Origin: Gracilaria vermiculophylla
Lineage: Eukaryota; Rhodophyta; Florideophyceae; Gracilariales; Gracilariaceae
NCBI GenBank assembly: GCA_019155205.2
Contig: JAHNZQ020000079.1
Coordinates: 1,104,376 to 1,168,375 of the forward strand
Direction: 5' to 3'
DNA length: 64,000 nucleotides
How positions within the stretch are numbered: the first letter of the stretch is position 1; each line of letters starts with the position of its first letter. The notes under the pieces are model-generated. The model was given only the letters and a program-made list of their open reading frames with translations, had not been told where the DNA came from and searched no databases. A program made the translations under genes and the position numbers. Below, piece after piece: positions 1 to 10,282 of the stretch.

Positions 1-273
1 GCGGGTCGACTTCCAGAATTCTCCCAGCTCGAGACAGCGAATACCGAAGACCACTTTTAGTAACTCGCACTTTCGGAGTCAACAAAAACTCCTAACGGAT
101 ATTGTACGCTACTACATCGAAAGAAATAGTGATGGTACCACACGCGCTATGCTAAAAAAGGTACTTGAGCTCCTTTCCCACTTCTAACTAGAGCTAAGCA
201 CTGTGAGGCTACCTCTGAGCCGTTGAAGACTTTACAATCGACCAGCAGGTTAGCCAACTGTACCAACAAACCT
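1..273. other. Left-edge segment, unassigned (possible copia gag remnant)
   Basis: No domain is recognisable. A short plus-strand frame is open over about 92-187 and ends in a stop; its composition is protein-like, but no family is evident. Copia-type coding remnants of the same strand follow further right, so this may be decayed gag sequence. It is cut by the window edge. Confidence 0.25.
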
Positions 274-349
274 TGTGGTACTCTCAGGTCTTCTTTCGAT
301 GTAGTAGAGCAAAACGTCCGTTACGAGTTTTTGTTGACTTCAAAGCCGC
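274..349 (-). repeat. Truncated copy of the gypsy-2 family LTR
   Basis: The stretch beginning TGTGGTACTCTCAGGTCTTC and running to the ttgttgact-tcaaag block matches the start of the repeats at 19,871 and 33,713, with scattered substitutions. Those two are long LTR copies of a Ty3/gypsy family, and the one at 33,713 abuts a gypsy primer site. Only about 75 bp survive here before the miniature element at 350 interrupts or replaces the rest. Strand is assigned from gypsy-2, whose coding runs on the minus strand. Confidence 0.6.
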
Positions 350-428
350 TGTTGATAGTTCAAATGGTGAACTGTGCGCCCTGTGTCACAAGAGAGTATA
401 GCGCAAATAGCTCATCTGTTTTCCAACA
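350..428 (+). repeat. 5' LTR of miniature element
   Basis: This is the 79-bp left terminal repeat, TG...CA bounded with TGTTG/CAACA inverted tips. It is followed at once by the primer-binding site at 429. Confidence 0.75.
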
Positions 429-443
429 GGTTGTGGGCCCAGC
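429..443 (+). other. Primer-binding site, half-molecule initiator tRNA-Met type
   Basis: GGTTGTGGGCCCAGC begins directly at the LTR end. Its complement is the anticodon-stem/loop stretch of initiator tRNA-Met with one mismatch. Drosophila copia is known to prime from a cleaved 5' half of this tRNA. The same site recurs at 23,848 and 41,309. Confidence 0.65.
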
Positions 444-579
444 TAAACGCTAGGACCCTGGGTTCGACTCCCAAAAGTGACCTAAGCCTGTGAAATTGTA
501 CATGTGTACAGCAGTGGTCAAAAGTGGTTACTGTAAGCTTGAGGTCTCGTTCTGTAAGATAGTACAGGGCGAGGGGGCG

Positions 580-658
580 TGTTGATAGTTCAAATGGTGA
601 ACTGTGCGCCCTGTGTCACAAGAGAGTATAGCGCAAATATCTCATCTGTTTTCCAACA
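580..658 (+). repeat. 3' LTR of miniature element
   Basis: This is the 79-bp right repeat with one mismatch to the left copy. It is preceded directly by the polypurine tract GAGGGGGCG at 571-579. Confidence 0.75.
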
Positions 659-663
659 GCATC

Positions 664-1642
664 GACAATTCACGCGCTGTTGGGAAATGCTAATAGGAAC
701 ATGGATAAAAATGCACTGAAAAAGATACACCGATTTACTCATGCCACTTCTACCGAGATGAAGGCCTAGCTAGAAGACGCAGAGAAATTGGACGACGACC
801 TATCCCACATGTGTGACACCATCTATGAAGCATGTGATATTTGTGCGTCGAGTGGTCGACCAGCTCCGCGGAAGAAGATATCGATCAGCCATGTGAACGA
901 GGCATTCAACGAATCAATATAAACAGGTTTCCTCTTAGTATACATTAGCGAGGAAAAGTATGAAGTTTTGAATATCATCGACGTTGGCACGAACTACGGA
1001 GAGCGGGTCATCGTAGCTAAAAAGAACGTAGAGGAATTATCGAACAAGCTTGAATCGGAATGGATATATCATCATGGTGCGCCGAAGTTCTTTAGCGCTG
1101 ATCCCGAGCTTACGAAACCAGTTCTCACCAAGCTACTATCCTCACATGGCATCGTGATTGAAGACCGACCAGCGCGATGCTCCTCTAAAAATGGTAAGGT
1201 GGAGCGCAACAACGGCCTGTTCAAGTCCGTTCTGACACGTATTGCAAAAGAAAGAACAACCGCTGCCCCCAATACTCTCGTTGCACGTGCATCTTTCCTC
1301 TGTAACTTGTTCCACAGAAATAGTATAATGAGCGCATTCCAGCTTGCGAGAGGATACTCACCATCGCTTTTGGGCATACCTTCAACCAGAGTCCCAGAAG
1401 AGCTTCTCAAAGCACATAAGCGCACCACGGCGACGCGAGCGCTTCAGAAAGTCTTGAATGTACGCAATAGCCACCTGCTGCCTCCGCACACTATCATGCC
1501 TGGTGCAGCCATTTGGGTATATTATAACACCTCTAAGCATAACGACCCTGTTCGATGGGTCAAAGCCACAGTGATAAACACGACGCCCTTCTACGTTCGA
1601 TGCAGAAGATCTAATCGAGGCTCGCCCATGAGAGTGGCATAA
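664..1642 (+). pseudogene. Copia-A: pre-integrase zinc region and integrase core, degenerate
   Basis: The plus-strand frame from 664 to 967 reads through a few stops and shows a gag-pre-integrase pattern: paired histidines in HRFTH, then the cysteine pair of ACDIC. An open frame of 224 codons (968-1642) carries the integrase core, including YHHGAPKFFSAD (second catalytic Asp region) and KNGKVERNNGLFKS (catalytic Glu region). In copia Pol the integrase precedes reverse transcriptase, and RT does follow here at 2,039 on the same strand. Stops at about 768 and 919 and the stop at 1640-1642 interrupt what should be one polyprotein, so the copy is dead. The same pre-integrase signature recurs at 19.3-19.5 kb. 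Confidence 0.75.
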
Positions 1643-2038
1643 GAACATGTGAGACTGGTCCCAGATAGTAAGCTGGCGGAAGAGTTACAAGAAGGCATTC
1701 TGGAAGACGTACTCGCGGACGATGCTCCTCCACCAGCCGTCGAAGAAGGAACGGAGCAACTACCAGAGGCAGAACAGATAATGCTCGATATATTTGGGCC
1801 GGACAGCTCTACTGATGAGATATGATCAACAAACACGCCGGTGCGTTCATCCTTCCTCAGTACCGCGGTCGTTGGAGACCCAACCCGGGATATTGGACAA
1901 CCCACAGCAGAGGGTCCCCCTAGCAGCGAAAACGTAGAGCTCAGCTCAGATGAGCAGCACGTGTTGAACGATATTTACAACGCGATCGGCAATGCACAGG
2001 TTACTCTGAAAAAGATGGACTGCGCGCCACAGTAGATC

Positions 2039-3592
2039 TTGGATAAGGCTGTCGAAGAAGAATTAGAGAAGGCTTGGAAGGGAGCATATGTCGAAGTACA
2101 TGAGTCCATGGTGCCTAGAGACGCTAATGTGATCGGTTCACATGTGTTGTACAAGGTAAAGAGTGAAGAAAAGGAACGAAAGCGAATGAAAGGCAGACTT
2201 TGTCCCCATGCCAATAAAGATAATGAAAAAGGAAACATTCGCAACGATTCGGCAAACGCGAAGTTTGACATTATTCGAATTCTCCTGTCCTTCTCTTCGA
2301 TCCTGAGATTTCGCCTTGGATGCATTGACATCAAAGGTGCATATCTGCAGAGTAGACCCGTCACACGGGATCTCTACGTAAGGCCACCAGCCGAGTGGAG
2401 TGGCAAATGCAGCACACTCTGGAAGCTCGTGAAGCTCCCGTACGGAATCAGCGAAGCTGGAAGGCAATGGGCTACCGTTACCGAGCACTGGCTACTATCT
2501 GAAGCAAACTTTTCACGGGCTTTTGGAGTCAGTCAACTTTATGTACAACGAAATGAGGATGGCGATATTACGATGCTACTTGCCAAACTTACTGATGACC
2601 TCCTCTTCTCTGGTTCAGTACAAGGCATGCGTGATTTTGCAGACGATATTGGCACTCGGTTCAGGATCAGCAAGGCCATCATCAATGACGAAATTACGTT
2701 CAATGGTTGCACCATCTCGCAAGCGGAGAGCTATACCATACAGCTTTCAATGGAAGACTATGCGAACGATATAAAGCCCATCAATATCAGCAAGACTAGA
2801 AGAAAAATGCGAAAGGATAAAGCAAAACCGCACGAGATTGGTTCATATCGAGCTATGGCAGGAGCCCTCATTTGGCTCGGATGCGGAGCACTACCGCAAG
2901 CGGCATACTTCGGATCATTGATGCAGCAAAGAATCCCACAACTGACAGTCGACCAACCGGTCGATGCAAATCGTATGCTGTCCGAACTACGGAACCTACG
3001 GCCAGTGATCACATTTCACCGCCCATCACAATCAATCAGCCTTGCTGAAGTGGTATCATTCTCCGACGCCTCCTTTAATATTTCAGCTAGTCAACAGTAC
3101 GGACAGACTGGTTTCGTCACTGGTATTCGCTCCAAAACGTCCACTGGAGACGCTACAACTTATCACCTCGTGGACTGGGCTAGCATGAAGCAGAAAAGAG
3201 TGTCACATTCGTCATATGGGGCCGAGATTATCGCGTGTACAGAAGCAGATGATAGGGGGTATTGCATCAAGGCCGCGCTAAAATCCATATCCCCAGCAGA
3301 CGCGTTCTCACATACTCTCAATGTGGACTCAAAAGGGCTATTTGATACTATCACGACACTTCACGAAGGAAAAGAATACAGGCTTCGGCAGACCGTGCAG
3401 CGCATCCCGGATTCCTTTGAATTGAAGGAGCTTGATTCCTTACGCTGGATTCAAGGGAAAGCGGATATTGCAGACGCACTCACAAAGAATAACCCGACAT
3501 CTCATCGACTACTTAATAGAGTAGCAGCAACGGGAACGCTACTGCTCCCGAACCACAGATCGTTTGGTCTCAATAGTGATACTTGGACTTAG
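2039..3592 (+). pseudogene. Copia-A: reverse transcriptase and RNase H
   Basis: A 517-codon open frame covers a Ty1/copia reverse transcriptase (RVT_2). It shows the palm motif CIDIKGAYLQ near residue 101 and a catalytic-loop variant AKLTDDLLFSG near residue 182, with TDD in place of the usual VDD. An RNase H domain follows, with its four acidic positions recognisable in FSDASF, SSYGAEII, NVDSKG and KADIADALTK. Between the integrase frame and this one (1,643-2,038) the sequence is acidic linker-like but interrupted by stops. This domain is unbroken, although the element around it is not. No other gene overlaps it. Confidence 0.85.
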
Positions 3593-3612
3593 TTGCAGCA
3601 AGAGCTTGCTGC

Positions 3613-3700
3613 AACTGGGGGGTTTGTGCGACCACGCTGTTGCAGAGCACGGAGTGCTCCATGAACCCTGTTGCAGAGCACGCAGTGCTCTATGAATTAG
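3613..3700 (+). repeat. Copia-A polypurine tract and start of a 3' LTR with a tandem duplication
   Basis: Just after the RNase H stop comes AACTGGGGGG (3,613-3,622), then TTTGTGCGACC. This is the arrangement of a polypurine tract followed by a TG-starting LTR. Within the presumed LTR a unit of about 30 bp, starting TGTTGCAGAGCACG and containing GAGTGCTC-type partial palindromes, occurs twice in tandem at about 3,640-3,695. The LTR's far end cannot be set because the matching 5' LTR is not in the window. Confidence 0.45.
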
Positions 3701-3976
3701 AAGTGGTTTAATGCAAATCACAAAGCTATTGAATAATACAAGTTTGAATAGGCGACAGCGCCGATTGCAACTATCAGCATGGACGACGCCAGACAGCGCC
3801 CACGCGAACGGGCACGGGCGCAAAGATACAAAGGTCTAGCCTTAGGCCGAGTAAACCAGATGGCATCGCGGCGGAGCAGCAGCAAGCCCAGCATTGTGCT
3901 GACCTGTTTGATTGCCCAGAGTCAACTTTGCAGACACATCTCTACGTCATGGATCACTACACTGGCCAAACTGTGA
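3700..3976. other. Unassigned spacer
   Basis: The segment holds a 65-codon open frame (3,779-3,976) rich in Arg and Ser that resembles no family I recognise. It sits between the copia-A end and a Tc1 element and may be remaining LTR or flanking DNA. Confidence 0.2.
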
Positions 3977-3978
3977 CA

Positions 3979-5197
3979 ACTGTACGCCTACAAAAATAGG
4001 TTTCAGAAAAAAGTAAAGTCAAAGAACCGTTTCAAAAACATATGATCAGCAATTATAAATCTTTACTGCACGACGCTCAATAGTTTATTGTGCATCCTTT
4101 TTGCTGTATACCGCTAATGCAGCGTTTTGGCATCGGATTGATGTACTTTTCTACTGTTGAAACTATTATAGATTTGGAGCTATTTGTAATACAGTTTTTG
4201 AGTTCAAAAATTGTCTGAAATTGCCTTCTATGCGCATGAACCATCCTCGCCAGCAGTCCCCAAACGTTTTCGATTAGGTTCAAATTTGGTGAGCGCGCCG
4301 GCCACTCTAAAACAGATACTTCAGACTCTTGTAGCCAGTTTTGGATTGAAGATTAATTGTGTACGGGCGCATAATCCTGTTGAAAAATGAAATCTTCTTA
4401 ATGAAATCATAGACCAAAAGGCAGCAAATAATTGTATAGAACTTTTTCATATTTTTTCTGCATTCATTTTTGCTTCAATAAATGCAATGTCCGTGAGACC
4501 TTTTTTAGAAATACCCACCCAGACCATTACAAAGCTCCTATTTGAATGCCTGGTATAAAATTCATGACGTTCCTTACAAAGATTGTGTCAATAATATTTG
4601 TAGCCATCTGATCCGTCCAAATTGAACTTTTTTCATCAGTACAATAACATGTTTCCATTCTTTATTCTAGTAGGTTTTTCCAGGACAACAGTAAATCATT
4701 TTTTGCTTGTGGTGGTCTTGAAGAAAGAAAATTTATTTCTGTTTTTATATTTAAATACATTTGTGTTGTTTATCTGCCTCCATATAGTTGATTTTGAAAC
4801 GTTGAGATTGAGATTTATTCCAATTTGTTTTGCAAGATACTTCTTCTTTGCACAGTACTCTTTTAATTTCTCTTTTATCTGCTGGGCTGAGCTTCTTAGG
4901 GCGTCTCGGAGATCGTTTTAATCCATAGGGAGCCGGATTTTTGAGAAAAGTAGCTATTGTGACCCTAGAACGCTGCATTGTTTTAGCGATAGCACTGTTA
5001 CAATGTTTTTCGGCATTTAACTTCACGATGCAAAGCTGTTCTTGCTTGTAAAGTGGCGGACCTGGAGCCATTTGCACTATATAGAACGCGAAGTACATAT
5101 CTTTTTGAAACGATTTTACATAGACTATGTGCAAAATCTAGCCTACAGTACAGTTTTGGCGCACTTTTCACGGGTAATATGTTTTTGAAATGCACTG
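3979..5197 (-). mobile_element. Tc1-A: decayed Tc1/mariner element
   Basis: Minus-strand remnants of a DD34E transposase are present: an N-terminal helix-turn-helix segment at about 5,070-4,760 and the ENVWG segment near 4,260. The right end is a terminal inverted repeat whose complement starts CAGTGCATTTCAAAAACA, followed by TA (5,198-5,199), the Tc1 target. The left end starts inside the subterminal region at TGTACGCCTAC and lacks the outer tip. Many stops and frameshifts make it inactive. Four relatives lie at 5.2, 38.8, 40.0 and 45.7 kb. Confidence 0.75.
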
Positions 5198-6404
5198 TAC
5201 AAGTGAAAATCGTTTCAAAATCAAAACACTACATCATCAACACCCATCAATATGTCTCGAGGATCACCTCTTTCGCGTCCCGAACAGCTTAAAATGATAG
5301 AGTTGAAAGCTAGTAGAAAATCTTATGCTAAAATTGGCCGACATTTGAAGCGTCATCCGCTCAAAATTCTCCGTTTTCTTATAAACCAATCAAGTTACGG
5401 AAAACAGTTATACAGGGCATCCACACCTTCTCAGTCCTGCAAATAAGCGCGGTATAAAACGGGAACTGTGTCGAGGGGAAACTTGGTGCAAAGATATTGC
5501 AAAAAGCTTAAACCTCAGTGCATCTAAATTAAAAATATGGAAGCCAATTAATAAGAAGAATTTGTTCAAGTATAAAAGGATGAGGAAAACATTCCTTATA
5601 GAAAATCATTATAAGCAAAAAAATAATAATTTTGTGTGTGGAAACATGGCGCATTGGAAAGATCAACTGGAAACAGTCATATTTTCTGATGAAGAAAAGC
5701 TTAACCTGGATGGTCCAGATTTTTTTAAGTATGACTTGCATGATCTTTGAAAATAACGCTCAGAAATTTATACAAGACATGCTGTAGGCGGTTCAGTAAT
5801 GGTACGGGCTGGTACATCAAAACATGGAAAAATAGAAATTGCCTCTATTGATGGAAATATAGACTCTGCACGCTACTAAGAAGATCTTGATAACTATATG
5901 CTACCTTTTGGATATTGTGTACACGGAGAAAATTGTGTTTTTCAGCAAGATAATGCCCCGGTACACATATGTAAATTGGTGTCAGACTGGCTACAGAAAG
6001 CAAACGTTCAGGTCATGGAATAGGCAGCGCGCTCACCGGACTTGAACCGCAATGAAAATGTATGGAATTTATTATCAAGAATGGTTTATGGTTATGGCAG
6101 GCAGATTAGCACTTTTTTTTTTTTGAAAAACTGTATTAAGAATTGCTGGGACAATATTTAAATTTCGAAAATTAATGGCTACATCAACTCAATGCCTAAA
6201 CGCTGTATTAGCGTTATTCAGCAAAAATGTGGAAAACTTAGTTACTGAGGCGCCAAAAGAGACATAAAGTTGATAAAGATGTTAAGTTTTTGAAACGGTT
6301 TTTTGACTTGAATTTATTTTGAAACTCGATTTCGTAGTCGTACGGTGCCAAAATCACAATTTTCTTCCTTTGACACCAACGTGATATGATTTTGAAACAG
6401 ACTG
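5198..6404 (+). mobile_element. Tc1-B: decayed Tc1/mariner element
   Basis: The plus-strand transposase remnant starts at ATG 5,252 (MSRGSPLSRPEQL, the helix-turn-helix start shared by the family). It continues in pieces through DNAPVH-like (about 5,950) and ENVWNLL-like (about 6,060) segments, with frameshifts and stops. The right end carries the TIR, whose complement reads CAGTCTGTTTCAAAATCAT, followed by TA at 6,405. Tc1-B begins directly at the TA where Tc1-A ends, so the two lie back to back in opposite orientation. Just right of 6,404 a short copy of the family's inner terminal sequence (CCCCTAAAAAGTGCG) suggests insertion into yet another relative. Confidence 0.7.
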
Positions 6405-6799
6405 TATAACCCCTAAAAAGTGCGTCTAAACTGTACTTTAGTGATATTGGCAAAGCTGTCTATGTCATTTAACTGACAACTAGTGACATGCAACAGAGAT
6501 GTCACCGGTTAAATACACACAGCAAACTCTCCGTGATCACTATTCTGTTTATGTTTAATGCAACACAGATAATTCAATGCCTAAGAGACTCTTCTGAGTC
6601 AAATGTATCTCTGAATGATAAAGTTTAATGTAACTGCAGTTACAGTGCAGATGGTTAATAGTTGCAACATCAAAAGGGTACTGGCAAACACTTTAAGTAG
6701 AATGAATCCGATGACGAATAGAGTCATCGGACGAGACAAAAAACGAAAGACAGTGCGAGTGCGTGGAGACCTGCATCTCTACAAGCCGGTTGGCTCTAC
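6405..6799. other. AT-rich spacer, nothing recognised
   Basis: Apart from the Tc1 end remnant at 6,405-6,460 I see no coding or structural signal. Open frames here are short and featureless. Confidence 0.5.
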
Positions 6800-7331
6800 T
6801 GTGGTATAACCAGAGCGGCTACAAACCAAAAGGTATTCGTGTGGACGCGTGGCTAGGGAGCCCGAGGAGAGCTCAAGCTGGAAGGTGGGAAAAGGAAACC
6901 TGAGAGGTACGCGGTAGCACGACAACTGGGGGTGAGCAATAGCGGGCGCGCAGAATGCACCTATGTCGGCAGTTGTAGAATACAACGCACGGGCGCTAAT
7001 AGAACTGCAGGGTTGTTAACGAGCCGTAATGGTCGACTATACAAACCAGAATGGAGGTAGAGTTCTCCGAGAGGTGCTTGCCTTTAGATCTTCTGACGGG
7101 GGTGGCTCGGACGGTGAGTAAACTCACCGTGCGAGGCTTCCGGGCCGCTACGGCCGGCCGAGCCACATGGCCACCAAGAAATGCACTCAAAATGCACTTC
7201 CAGTATCTTACTGTAAAATCAAAAATCAATCTAGCCATTAACACTACCTCTCGGGAGACCAAACGGCGCTGCGCCGTGCGTCCAGTACATTTCACCCTTG
7301 ATACATAGTCACGGTAATACTAGCACACTCA
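6800..7331 (-). repeat. Gypsy-1 3' LTR
   Basis: The 532-bp repeat is colinear with 16,878-17,410, with scattered substitutions (four in the first 60 bases) and small indels. On the minus strand it runs TGAGTGTGCTAG to ACCACA. A CCCCCTTTTT block at about 7,344-7,353 could be the polypurine tract read on the minus strand, but it lies a few bases away from the LTR edge. Confidence 0.9.
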
Positions 7332-10282
7332 TCACTCTACAGACCCCCTTTTTACCGACAGGCACGCCCCATGGCTATTCAGGTCTTCTGCGGCGGTCAC
7401 ATGGCCATGGAGCATCTGCCAGCAGGTGACCGTTCGCGCATCGCGCAGCGGGGGATGCCGGCTCCCAACAACCATGGGACAACAGCATGAGACGGCGTGG
7501 CTTCCTACCACAGAGGTTCATCATTGCCCTCCCGGTGGTGTGGCGTCAACCATCACGGTGTTCACCTCGTCGCCATGCCCAGTTGCCGTACACCTAGAAC
7601 GGTTTTCCCCTTTTCGCTGCTGATTTTGTCGGCCGGGTTGCGAGGGGGGGCACGAACCTGGTGGTCGGCGCAATATCGGGTCCGGCAAAGCTTACGCGAG
7701 CGGAAAGCGCGCGGGATTGTTATGGTGGTTCGGACGCGGCGCTCAGCCACTGGACGCGCTCATCCGTGTGGAGGAGAGTCCAGTTGGTGGGGTCGATCTG
7801 CCGTGCCCAATTGCTTGTGCTCGCAGATAGTGGGTTACACACCAGCTAAGGCGCGGCCTCCATAGAGGGAGGGACGTGACCCCTGCCGCGCAAGATGCTC
7901 GCTCCGTTGAGCGGCGTACGCAACCACGGTGGATCGGCGGAGAGAGCGCGCGACCTCATCACTGGGGGCACACCCCGACGCTCGCTGGACATTGTCGAGA
8001 TACCCGTTAGCCACGACGACCTGGTGGTGGCGGATAACGTTTTGCCCGACCTTCTACATAATGCCAACGTGTCTGGGGGTGGATACTTAACCATGGATCC
8101 CCAACCAATCCCGCAGTTTCCCCCTTGCATCGCTTCCGTTCCCATGCCAGGTCGCGGTACGTGGGGCGCCCGTGGCATCTCGAAGCCGCACACTCGTAGC
8201 CGGTCGTGGTCGGTGGTGCGTTCGTCGACGGCCCCGCTGCAGTCTTCGTCCGCCGCGCCCAAAGCACCGGCTGGTTACTCTCCTGGTCATGGTATCCACG
8301 ACCCGTACCTGCTGGTTGCAGGCGCGGGCACTTCCATCCAGTACGGTTTGACCCCGGCTGAGATGCAAACCTCGAAGTTAGGGACAATGTCGTGACCGAT
8401 ATCTGTGAGCTCAAGCAACCTCCGGACGCACGTAAAGCATCCCGACTTTGATTTTTACCTCTCGTGGGCCCGGTGGGATAGCTTTAGGTGGAAAGCAGTG
8501 CCAAATAAGCCATCATTGCGGCATAAGGAGAGCCAGGGGCGTCCCGGGCGCCAAGTCTGCTTCCAGCGTCGGCGGCAGTATTCACCGTTCCGGATTTTCA
8601 TCCCAGCACTCATCCCAAGTAACTTTCCATACCTCCGATGTGAACCCGAGCTCCAGTAGTTCCGGAACCTCGTGGGTATCATGCACCAGCGTGGCGAATC
8701 GAACTCGTGGTTACCCATACGTGTGGACCAGGCGGCCCCGGATGCTCGGTATGATTGGATTTACTGGACGAACCGAGACCGTTGGAAAGCCGATGCCGCT
8801 ACTAAGGCATATATCCGCTCGCGGAACAGCGCGGTCCGGACCATGCATTGTTTTCAGTGTACCAAGTTCTTTTCACAGTCTCCCACGGAGCGTCGTCGCT
8901 AATACACCCCACGATCCAGTTGGTTGGATACGTTTTAAGTGCCGTAGTGGTGGTGTGTTTCAACCCCACCGGTCTTGGCTTACTTTGGAAGCTTCGTGGT
9001 CCGGAACTTGGAAGGCTATTATCATACGGTATGGAGCATAGTCGTATCATAGTGGGCCGTCCTGGTGACCATTTTGGCTCGGTTTACTGCCCGTGACGGT
9101 ATTTCCTAGGACAGTCATTGCCCAGACCAGAAAATAAACAACTTTGGGTATCGGCCACCTGGTCGCTTATTTCTGCTCACTCCGGATACCATCGACGCGA
9201 TATACCGCATCGGCTCGGACCAGATCGTTGACTATACCGAATTTACCGTTGACCAGTTGGAAACTTATCTCACTGCATCGGCAAAGTTCAGGTGGCATTT
9301 CAATCAGTGCTGGAAATTGTGGGACTTTGACGTGTCAGTCGCCGCCACGCAGCGCAGTTTGCCTGGAGAGGTGCCCCTGGTGGAGGCGCGCGATTGTTTG
9401 CCAATGAGGTGGAGACTCCTGATGGAGCTATTCTAATTGAGGCGACTCCGGCTGCCGCCCAAGCGGGTGCGAGTGTCCCGAGGATCTAGTTACCGCGTTC
9501 GGTTCCGCTTCCTTCCGTGGCAGAACCGTCGTAGCCGCCGTCGTGGAACCCTGTTACCGTCGGTGGAGGGGAGCCATTGACTGCCCCGGACATCACTGGT
9601 GCCCTTATGCACTTTCGGCAGTCATAGGCTACGCGTCTGAACCATACTGGGCCGAGGAATTTGCGCGAGGCACTCGCTCTCTTGGAGCACCTGATCCTTC
9701 GACACGCCAACTATGTCGCTTCGCTTAACCGTTTGGTGAGGTTCCGGAATGCGTTCCTAGCTAGGACGTATCGCACGGTGACCGAGCAGGTTTCAAGCCT
9801 CGGTGAGATCATGGTTCACACCGACACGGCGGGCGATTCACTGCTTGAGACGATAATGGGGCCCTTCTTGGGGTCCCACAATGCGTACCCCGTTGGTGAT
9901 GTCGCTAAGCCGCCATCGCTGCCTGTCACTCCCGCGGCTCCATCTGGATCGTCTGGGGGTCTGCCGCCGTTGCCGGATAGCTTGCAGGGATCGCCATCGC
10001 ATTGGGCCTCGGCTGGGAATTCCGCGGCGCGGACACCTTTCGGTCATCCCGGTACAGGGTGCAGTACCATGGCTGATGACCTTTTTGAGTAGGGATCTTC
10101 ACCAGTTTCGGTAGCGAGGGGCCCGCGTTGGTCCCCATTACGTCGTGTGTCTCCTTGCGGTAAGCTTTGTGTTCTTCTATTCTGCACCATTGGGGTGTTG
10201 TGATAACCGTATTGGTTAGTGTGAGGCAAATGCGGTTGGCTGCTCCTCCCCCCCACTTAGCCGACATGTCGCACATGCGGCC
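7332..10282 (+). pseudogene. Extra region of gypsy-1 with antisense coding remnants
   Basis: Between the integrase C-terminus and the 3' LTR lies sequence that gypsy elements normally lack. Its protein-like frames run on the plus strand, opposite to gag-pol. One is 7,895-8,395 (166 codons). Another spans about 9,122-9,440 and contains GRLFLLTPDTIDAIYRIG, FTVDQLETYL and KFRWHFNQCWKLWDFD. A third is 9,661-10,092 (143 codons; Pro/Ser-rich C-terminal half). They do not join without frameshifts. No known domain is recognised: there is no obvious envelope signature, signal peptide or fusion segment. Antisense ORFs in this position are known from some plant gypsy lineages. A captured host fragment is the alternative. 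Confidence 0.45.

Larger units (their letters stand above)
350..658 (+). mobile_element. Miniature non-autonomous LTR retrotransposon (TRIM/SMART-like)
   Basis: Two 79-bp direct repeats (350-428 and 580-658) differ at one base, at position 410 versus 640. Each begins TGTTG and ends CAACA. Immediately inside the left repeat is GGTTGTGGGCCCAGC (429-443), one base away from the complement of the initiator tRNA-Met anticodon region, which is the copia-type half-tRNA primer site. Immediately before the right repeat lies a purine tract, GAGGGGGCG (571-579). The 151-bp interior has no coding capacity. LTR, PBS, PPT and LTR in the right order within 309 bp define a TRIM- or SMART-type element that must rely on enzymes supplied in trans. 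No convincing 5-bp target duplication is visible (gccgc on the left, gcatc on the right), so the flanks may have changed since insertion. Confidence 0.75.

Noticed and set aside
461..471. GGTTCGACTCC, a perfect Pol III box B, suggesting a tRNA gene
   Set aside because: No cloverleaf can be formed with the surrounding bases, and the motif lies inside the miniature LTR element. A Pol III role is not excluded, but a tRNA gene is.
3640..3695. Tandem palindromic units as a possible CRISPR-like array
   Set aside because: Only two units without spacers, inside a copia LTR in eukaryotic DNA.
8848..9096. Hydrophobic plus-strand frame as an envelope protein of gypsy-1
   Set aside because: It lies antisense to gag-pol, is only 82 codons and has no signal or fusion features. 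The neighbouring frame from 9,122 is more convincing as the real coding register.
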